Origin: Phoronis ovalis
Lineage: Eukaryota; Phoronida; Phoronidae
Reading direction: 5' to 3'
Assembly: GCA_028565635.1 (NCBI GenBank)
Contig: JAOXYB010015853.1
Coordinates: 1 to 57,541 of the forward strand
DNA length: 57,541 bases
Made by a program: the position numbers and the translations under genes. Of this stretch, positions 52,101 through 57,541 are shown piece after piece; the stretch's first letter is position 1; each line of letters begins with the position of its first letter. The notes beneath the pieces are model-generated. The model was not told where the DNA came from. It saw only the letters and a list, made by a program, of their open reading frames with translations, and made no database searches.

Positions 52101-55100
52101 ATAAAATGGTCTTTCCAACTTCTGGACCTCAGCCAGTATAATCTGACAACAAGTTTCTTTGTTACTTTAAATGTAACAAATTACCTGAGTCGGTTTACGT
52201 GGAGATCTGTCAGTGTTGTTATTGATAATTCACCACCTTCGATTGGACGAATTGATGTTGTAACAGCATCTGATGGTCCTGTGATCTGTCAATTATCACA
52301 AGACTATATTGAATTAAGAATATCAGATTTTGTTGATGAGGATTCCCAAATCGATAGGTATGTGATAAACTTTAAAAATTGAATTGTATTAATCTTGGAC
52401 TTGAGGGGTAACACAGACGAAACAGCCAACAATATATGTTAAATTATTCATTATCATAGTAATCCACCTATGTAGTCATACCAACAGTTCACCTTCAATA
52501 CAATTACAATGTAAGAAACAGTCAAACTAGGTGTGTTGTATGTATGTAAACATTATTTTTAAGAAGTTATGTATCCTGAACATAAAAACATGTACTATCT
52601 GGTAATTTTATGAAATTACTATAATTTGCATTTGTGTACCTTTAGGTATGAGGTCACAGTAGGAACATATCCTGGAGGTGATGATGCCATAGGAACTCAA
52701 AATATTGGTGGAGTTGCAACTCACACATTGTCAAACTTAGTACTGCCTATTGCTGTCCCATTGTATGTGTCGGTAATGGCTTTCAACAAGGTTGGTTTGT
52801 CCTCGACTGCAACTAGCAAACCTTTTGTGGCTAGTCCTCATCCTAAGCTTCTTGTTAATGATGGCTCTAATGCAGAAGATGTTCAGTACCAAACATCTTT
52901 ATCTACTATCACAGCATATTGGAAAATAAATGGAGGATGTGGGTTGCAGACAGTCAAATGGGCTGTCTACCGTATTGATGGTGTGATAATAAGAGAGTTT
53001 GGTGATGCCTTGCTTACAAATAATGTTCTTATAGACGACGAACTAACTTTAGAAAATGGTCGGCAGTACTTTGTTGTGGTTAAAATTTTAGATGTTTTGA
53101 ATCGAGTGTTTAGGGCACGTACAAATGGTGTACAAGTCAGTATTGAGTCTCCATTACCAGGTTCTGTATCTGATGGACTGAACAAAGATATCACATATCA
53201 GCAGTCAACTACAACCCTCTCTGCTCACTGGCAAGGTTTTGGGGACATTTTAAGTGACAATCCTGGTCAACAGATAGTTAAGTATGATGTTGGTGTTGGG
53301 AATGATCGACGATTTCAAAGCCTACTAGACAATGTGCACAGTTTTGTTAATGTAGGCTTGAATACAACCTACACATTTACTGGATTGAATCTTACTGCAA
53401 AAACCGTTAGATACTTTATTAGTGTTAGGGCCTACAGTGCAGCTAGTAGCAGTGTTGAAGAGTCATCAAATGGTGTATTTGTTGGTTACCGTGAATTTAT
53501 AGTTCCTGGAAATATACAAGTACCTAAGTCACAAAGTAATACGGAATCGTTACAAGTTTCTTGGTCAGAATTTGATTCTGATTTACCAATACGAAGATAC
53601 GATGTTGGCATTTCATCATCTTTACCCAACAACACTGCTTTGTGTGAAGACTCCCATATCAGTGAGGCATATGATATTGTGGCAATGAAACATGTTGGTC
53701 TGGACAGCATTGTGAAATTTTCCAATCTAACTATGATGCATGGTAAGAAATATTATGTTACTGTCCGAGCTATAGATGAAGCAGAAAACTGTGTACTTGC
53801 TACATCAAAGCCTGTCACCATTGACACTACAGCTCCAGTTTATGGTCAAATACATGTTGGAATAGAAACAGAGGATGCTGCATATGTTAAAGATTCTAAT
53901 ACCATACTTGTTGAATGGTTAGGATTTTCAGACAATGAAAGTGGCATTGATAAGTATCAAGTCTCCTTCTTTGAACAAACCTCGTGTCCGGAACGTCAAT
54001 TTAATGAGGCATTACTGCAGCTCATTCAACCGCCAATACAAGTAAAAAATGACAGCAGGATCCAGCTGCAAAATTTAAATCTGAAAACTGTGTCTCCATA
54101 TTATGTTAAGATCACTGCTACTAATGGTGCTCAAGAATCTGTTATATCATGGAGTTTACCAATCTTCCTTGATGGAACACCACCTGTTAGGGGCAAAGTG
54201 AAATATGGACTTGATTGGACTCGGAGTCTTCTGTTTCAAACATCACTTACCACAATTGATGCAGTCATAGCTATTGGGCATAGAAATGTCGCTGATTCTT
54301 GTGAAATGCAAACCCGCATTTCATTTACTAATACCGGAACATTATCGTCTGCTATCAACCTTATGTCATCAACCCCTTTTAGGTCAGGAGAGTCATTTTA
54401 CAAAGTGGAAAATATCCTACTTGATGTTCATAATGGAATATTGCATATGGCAGCTAAATTGGATGAAGACCTTGTCAATTTAGAACTGTCTGGTTTTAGG
54501 TATAACACAACAATCTATGAAGGTAACTACACCATTACTATTCAAGGAGTAAATGGAAATGAAATGGTCACAACATTTGCTATTACAGAAGAATATGAAC
54601 TACCACCATTTGTTTATGACTTCAGGCTTCCAAATGTAACTGATACTTCTGGAAACAAGGCTTTTCAAGTAGCAAACCTGACTAGAGATCTTGAAGAAGA
54701 TAGTAACACAACTGTGTTAAATAGTAGCTCTACCACATATAGTCCAACAACTACTGGCCGAGCTGATATGGACATTTCCTATAATGGTTCCTTAAACACA
54801 GCATCTTTTACATACACACAACCAGCATTTGGTTTACATATCCTTGGCTTTGGTATTGGCTTAAACAGCACATGGTTTTGTTCCTTGTGGGGAGTTACAG
54901 ATGAGAATAAGTTAAAACTAGAATGGATGCAGCTAGATTTTAATCCCACTGTATTTAAAACTGAATTCAAATTTGTATTGGAAAGTGATGAAACCACTGG
55001 TAGACTAACATGGAATTTGAAACTTTTTGTTGCTGAAAAGGAAAGAGCTATTCTGTTTGGTGTTCGGAAACCAGTTGATGCTGTGATACAAACTCTTGTG

Positions 55101-57135
55101 TGGAACAGAAACAATTACATCCCACCTGCTACTGATCCATTTAATCCATACACATCTCAAGCTGTGGTTGAAAACTTGTTGGTAGCCCTACCAAGAAACA
55201 TGCCTTGTCATTTTGGAACACCGTTCTATGATCAAGAGAGTAAGATAAAAGAAGTTTGGTTTGGATTAGGCGACATGAACAATGGTGAATCAAATATTGT
55301 TCCTATGACTTTGGTTGCCAAACCTTGTGCCATATGCATTGCTGAATGTGACTTTACTTGTGACCCCACATGTCAACCAGAGGACTTTCAGCTCTTACCC
55401 TTGAAACTGGAAAACATTACATTATTTGCTGGGGCAGAAGAATATGTTCAAAATGTCAGTATCTCTTCACAAGAGACGTCTGATACATATTTCCAAGCAA
55501 GCACGTATTATTTACTTACTAAGGTGGTTAATTATGCAGGAGAAGCCACCACTGTGATAGCTGATGGTATAACAGTAGATGTAACCCCACCTACATGTGA
55601 TGTCATCCAATGTTTAGATCCAGAATATTCCATGTCTGAACCTGTCACCTTCACAGGCTCATCAAGGAGCCTTGGAGCCTACTGGGAATGTACAGAAGAT
55701 GCCTCTCAGATTTCATACTATACTATATCTATAGGAGATCAATCTGGCTTAGGAAATATCTACAACTGGACTTTAGTGTCTAAAAATGTAGATAGACATA
55801 GTCTGTCTAACATTTATCCACCTCTAAGGCATGATACCAAGTACTACTTCAATGTAAATGCTACTAATGCTGCTGGTTTATCTACTGTTGTAAGTTGTGA
55901 TATCACTGCAGATTTCTTTCCACCTGTTTTAAATGATGCATTTATAATCAAACCGAAAGACTCACATAATGATCCACAGCTATCAGATGATGTCTTTATA
56001 ACTGATTCAAGCAGTTCTGCTGGTGTGACATGGGGTGGTGGACCTGACACAGCTGAGTTTTACGGTAAGCATTTTAAGTAATGTTTATTTGGACCAATGT
56101 TGTATAAGAAGCTGAACTGTGTTTTCATATGTTTATAGAATATAAATGAACAAATGTGCAATAAATAAATCTAAAAATCTTGTTAAAACACAATTATACT
56201 GCAGTTATTTACTACTGTTTTCAGTGAAGTGCAACCCTGTGTCATGTGGTACTTTGCCTTTGACCAAGCATGATTTGTTCATATACTTGATTATATGTGG
56301 CCTAACAATAACAATACCACTGAGTTGTAAACGATAGTAATATAGGATCCATGTTTAGTTTGTTTACAAATGTCTTCCAACCACCCATCCTGGAAATGGA
56401 TACTACTTCAGTTCATGCCATTGACATGAAGAACCATGACTGCAAGAACCTTGGTTTCCAAACTGAACTTTTCAATAGCTCCTGTTGGACATTGTTTTGA
56501 GGGTCAGATTAAAATAATGAGATGCATACTATGCATTTTCAGAGTGGCAGATTGGTACAGCTGATGGTAAAAATGATGTGTTTCCCAAGTCCATTGTTGG
56601 AGTGACAAATACCACTAGTGCTGAAATAGCAGATGGACAGTTAATTCTTGGACAAGGTAGAGAAAATAGGAGGTACGTTCTGCTTATGTTTGGATAAGAT
56701 GAGCAGTTTAATGTTTTGTTGTATGTGATTAGAGAAGTTTAGTTACAATCTTTACACATTTCAATAGGAATTGTTGTATACGAATCTGTTTATTTATTGT
56801 ACAACAGCCTAAATCATCCAAATTTTGTTACTTTCTTACTGTTAACAACTAAAATTGATTTTTTTTTGTATTTGAAATTATAGAATAATAATGATACCCA
56901 AAAAATAAAGTCTCTTTTCAGAATAAGTCATAATTAAAGATCATTATTAATATTTCTTTCATTTGTAGCTTGTCTTTAATGGACAAAAAGAATTTCACTG
57001 CAGATGAAGTGGATGTTATAAAACAAAATACTTATTTCAACATGGAGCCTGGCAGATGTTTACATCAGAAGATGTATGCTGTTAATAGAGCTCACAAGGC
57101 AACACAAATTCCAATGAAAACAACATGTGTTAAAC
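25019..57135 (+). CDS. Gene C: giant secreted LLTP / M23-like / FN3-like composite protein (3' partial)
   Basis: Forty-three exons join with every phase closing to 12,949 nt (about 4,316 aa); the last visible exon ends in phase 1 at 57135 on a GTAAGT donor, so the gene continues past the window. Order: signal peptide; vitellogenin-type N-terminal lipoprotein domain (to about residue 590); amphipathic helices (690-982); degenerate M23/LECT2-like domain (about 1010-1111); Asp/Pro-rich linker; cysteine-containing block (1324-1461); hydrophobic beta-rich block (1509-1707); then FN3-like modules with an embedded PAN/apple-like domain. The LLTP head implies a secreted carrier of lipid assembled in the ER, as for vitellogenin or apolipophorin; the tail suggests matrix or partner binding. 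Three RVKR motifs suggest proteolytic processing. It is not an ordinary vitellogenin: no VWD domain is seen in the window. Function is inferred. Confidence 0.85.
25184..26532 (+). other. Gene C first intron
   Basis: A 1.35-kb intron between consensus GTAAGG and TTTCAAG sites. It contains a short GC-rich patch at about 25880-25930 and a long antisense open frame, but no supported exon. Confidence 0.6.
26662..26696. repeat. 35-bp perfect palindrome in gene C intron 2
   Basis: CTGAGACTAATATAACT and its exact complement flank a single central A. It can form a strong hairpin in either strand. It lies in the intron between exons 2 and 3. Confidence 0.9.
32930..32941 (+). other. RVKR convertase site 1 in gene C
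   Basis: Residues 471-474 are Arg-Val-Lys-Arg followed by Ser, in the exon beginning at 32919, inside the helical half of the LLTP domain. It matches the furin consensus R-x-K/R-R. Confidence 0.6.
33223..33385. repeat. 23-bp minisatellite abutting a gene C splice acceptor
   Basis: About seven copies of a 23-base unit (TGAATGTATTGTATATTTTACAC), one truncated. The last diverges at its end into ATTTTGTGTAG, which is the splice acceptor of the exon starting at 33386. Confidence 0.9.
33912..33923 (+). other. RVKR convertase site 2 in gene C
   Basis: Residues 591-594 are Arg-Val-Lys-Arg before Gly-Gly, at the end of the LLTP N-domain. Cleavage here would release the lipid-transfer head from the rest. 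Inference from the consensus only. Confidence 0.6.
33924..37735 (+). other. Gene C linker strands and amphipathic helical block
   Basis: Exons 33884-34062 (part), 34557-34702, 35216-35548, 35990-36132, 36383-36453, 36801-36967 and 37569-37735. After a short beta segment (FEIDVHNEAYATGLLGIVGLRFD), residues 690-982 are almost entirely predicted helix with alternating Lys/Arg/Asp/Glu and Ile/Val/Leu/Phe, for example IVRAIERFKAVINLLKG and IKLIVDGVKKLF. Such helices are typical of apolipoprotein-like lipid-surface binding. No catalytic motif is seen. Confidence 0.6.
38094..38743 (+). other. Gene C degenerate M23/LECT2-like domain
   Basis: Parts of exons 38015-38189 and 38534-38927, residues about 1010-1111. 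It has CDDSNCACG, then GVDVKAATGKRVVAPVTGLV, then VYTAGQTIGRV and FIHVVMRK. These line up with the M23/LytM core: H-x-G-x-D-h, V-x-A-P-x-x-G-x-V, G-x-x-V-x-A-G-Q-x-I-G and H-x-H-h-x-h. The Asp of GVD and the last His are kept, but the first ligand His (here Q-A before GVD) and the first His of HxH (here Phe) are gone. Zinc peptidase activity is therefore unlikely and a binding role, as in vertebrate LECT2, is more plausible. Confidence 0.6.
38744..39957 (+). other. Gene C acidic/proline linker with RVKR site 3
   Basis: The end of exon 38534-38927, then exons 39229-39409 and 39686-39957. A Pro/Asp-rich stretch (DEYDYIDPTPFIDPILPTP) leads to ERVKREAAEHLE (RVKR at 39231-39242, residues 1174-1177) and a mostly helical, charged segment. 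No named domain recognised. Confidence 0.7.
40485..42710 (+). other. Gene C cysteine-containing block
   Basis: Exons 40485-40688, 41186-41392 and 42568-42710, phases 1,1,1,0. The segment has paired cysteines (VCPDIRS, HFCNPHDDCLGVTCG, FNSCAQR, AKLCSS, PSCTQ, TPCLI) with beta strands such as KLDVRFN and RIDVLVGDL, then a helical tail ending in ELRSATLDA. I do not recognise a family. Confidence 0.65.
41890..42175. mobile_element. Fold-back (MITE-like) element in gene C intron 28
   Basis: Arms of about 90-100 bases at about 41890-41985 and 42085-42175 are inverted copies. They share an exact AAAAAATATAACTCCC and an exact AACTTGGTCAAAAT at the same spacing, and an outer GTAAAA..TCACTT match. No coding capacity. 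Exact ends and target duplication not resolved. Confidence 0.6.
43362..45075 (+). other. Gene C hydrophobic beta-rich block
   Basis: Exons 43362-43521, 43819-43889, 44379-44536 and 44867-45075, residues 1509-1707. Long alternating hydrophobic strands are broken by Gly/Pro turns: FFIGPIPLRLQLGAGGSVG, VGVVPWVGGKVYGSLSVDIG, FPITGTIKFNKFPLDIG, LILVPLRLELKAWL, then an aromatic/basic patch FFFFSKRWSYTLWSY. It resembles lipid-contacting beta-sheet rather than a transmembrane helix. The family is not identified. Confidence 0.65.
46168..46360 (+). other. PAN/apple-like domain within gene C
   Basis: Around residues 1893-1956, LHCAQECVNFGTKCISFDY then SMECFLQSN and a final NYERIG give cysteines at 1906, 1910, 1917 and 1929. 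The C-x3-C, C-x2-F-x-Y and C-x-L pattern is typical of PAN/apple domains, which bind protein or carbohydrate. It sits between an FN3-like segment and the VDFTPP boundary within a single exon. Confidence 0.65.
54180..55560 (+). other. Atypical insert in gene C large exon
   Basis: Between the LDGTPP and VDVTPPTC boundaries lies about 460 residues without the usual module rhythm. It has a Ser/Thr/Asn-rich stretch (NSSSTTYSPTTTG), hydrophobic strands (FGLHILGFGIGLN, RAILFGVRKPV) and a cysteine cluster at 55324-55374 (PCAICIAECDFTCDPTC). A normal module interior (ESKIKEVWFGLGD) reappears inside it. No family recognised. Confidence 0.55.
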
Positions 57136-57541
57136 GTAAGTTTGATTTAACAAACAGTAAGAATTGCTGCTTGTAAATATATGAGACTTAGTTTATTTTA
57201 ATTTGTTATCAATGTTAACTTTCATACTGATACTCACAGAATTATCCATTTTTAAGGTTGTGGGACACTTAAAATGCTTAGTCATGAAACAAATGAATTA
57301 ATAAAGTCAGGAACAATTAACAATTTATGTTATTCCTAAATATATGATATAATACAGGCTGTAATCTGCAGATAATTTCAATTCTTATGTATCTATCTTC
57401 ATTAGTAATTACTTTACACAAAATTCAGTTAATTCTAGTAACAGTAAATGAGAAACAATATTTACTTTTATGTCACAAAAACAAAGTCGTATATGCAATT
57501 TAAAGGCGCCCGTAGGCACATGTTTATTAATATAAAGAATA

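Larger units (their letters stand above)
45614..57135 (+). other. Gene C FN3-like repeat array
   Basis: Exons 45614-46607, 46926-47020, 47367-47900, 48377-48554, 49320-49501, 49983-50668, 50916-52357, 52646-56064, 56543-56672 and 56969-57135. Module boundaries: VDFTPPEPG, VDTTKP, IDRTPPTVGIVYDG, VDVTPPETGWIKDG, VDDTPP, IDTTPPV, DNVPGVIFDG, VDNAPP, IDTTPPV, IDNSPPSIG, PLPGSVSDG, IDTTAPVYG, LDGTPPVRG, VDVTPPTC. Conserved interior motifs are W-x-G/D-F-x-D-x-x-S-G, G-x-x-P-G-G-x-D and the YxVxVxAxNxxG strand. The array matches gene B's. The 3.4-kb exon 52646-56064 carries several modules uninterrupted. Confidence 0.8.

Noticed and set aside
54779-55114. 111-codon minus-strand open frame
   Set aside because: Shadow of the 3.4-kb gene C exon.

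Overview
The window is intron-rich animal nuclear DNA. It is strongly AT-rich, the introns are GT..AG and mostly about 0.15-1.4 kb, there are simple repeats, minisatellites and fold-back elements, and the proteins are very large, secreted and multidomain. The mix of a large-lipid-transfer-protein (vitellogenin-like) N-terminus, EMI/EGF modules and long runs of Ig/fibronectin-III-like modules points to a marine invertebrate. A lophotrochozoan, possibly a bivalve mollusc, is my guess at low confidence. I see no bacterial operon, virus or RNA gene.

Three protein-coding genes can be assembled by eye from splice sites with a continuous reading frame. Gene A (minus strand, 3906 down to 270 or beyond the left edge; 7 exons, 445 codons visible) encodes a signal peptide followed by a beta-rich secreted protein of unknown function. 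Gene B (minus strand, 23111 to 6482; 20 exons, 3,372 aa) encodes signal peptide - EMI - EGF-like - other cysteine-rich exons - a conserved beta-rich region - about 18 repeats of a fibronectin-III-like module. Gene C (plus strand, 25019 to beyond 57135; 43 exons and about 4,316 aa in the window, 3' end missing) encodes signal peptide - vitellogenin/LLTP N-terminal domain - amphipathic helical block - degenerate M23/LECT2-like domain - cysteine-containing and hydrophobic beta-rich blocks - fibronectin-III-like modules with a PAN/apple-like domain embedded in the first stretch. Every splice phase in these models closes, and the summed coding lengths of A and B are exact multiples of three.

Layout: 1-269 tetranucleotide repeat; 270-3906 gene A; 3907-6481 spacer with the probable 3' UTR of B; 6482-23111 gene B; 23112-25018 a 1.9-kb spacer between the two start codons (head-to-head B and C); 25019-57541 gene C. 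Introns hold two 23-bp minisatellites, a clear 0.49-kb element with about 78-bp terminal inverted repeats, and two more fold-back elements.

The main interest is the divergent pair B/C. They are neighbours with different N-terminal architectures but the same unusual module (vD-x-TPP..G-x-V-x-DG..YQ..W..F-x-D-x-e-S-G-I..Y..a-x-G). That suggests local duplication or exchange of a shared repeat tract, and possibly two partners of one extracellular lipid-carrying or matrix assembly. Gene C also carries three RVKR sites, so the giant precursor may be cut into functional pieces. Function is inference; no searches were run.
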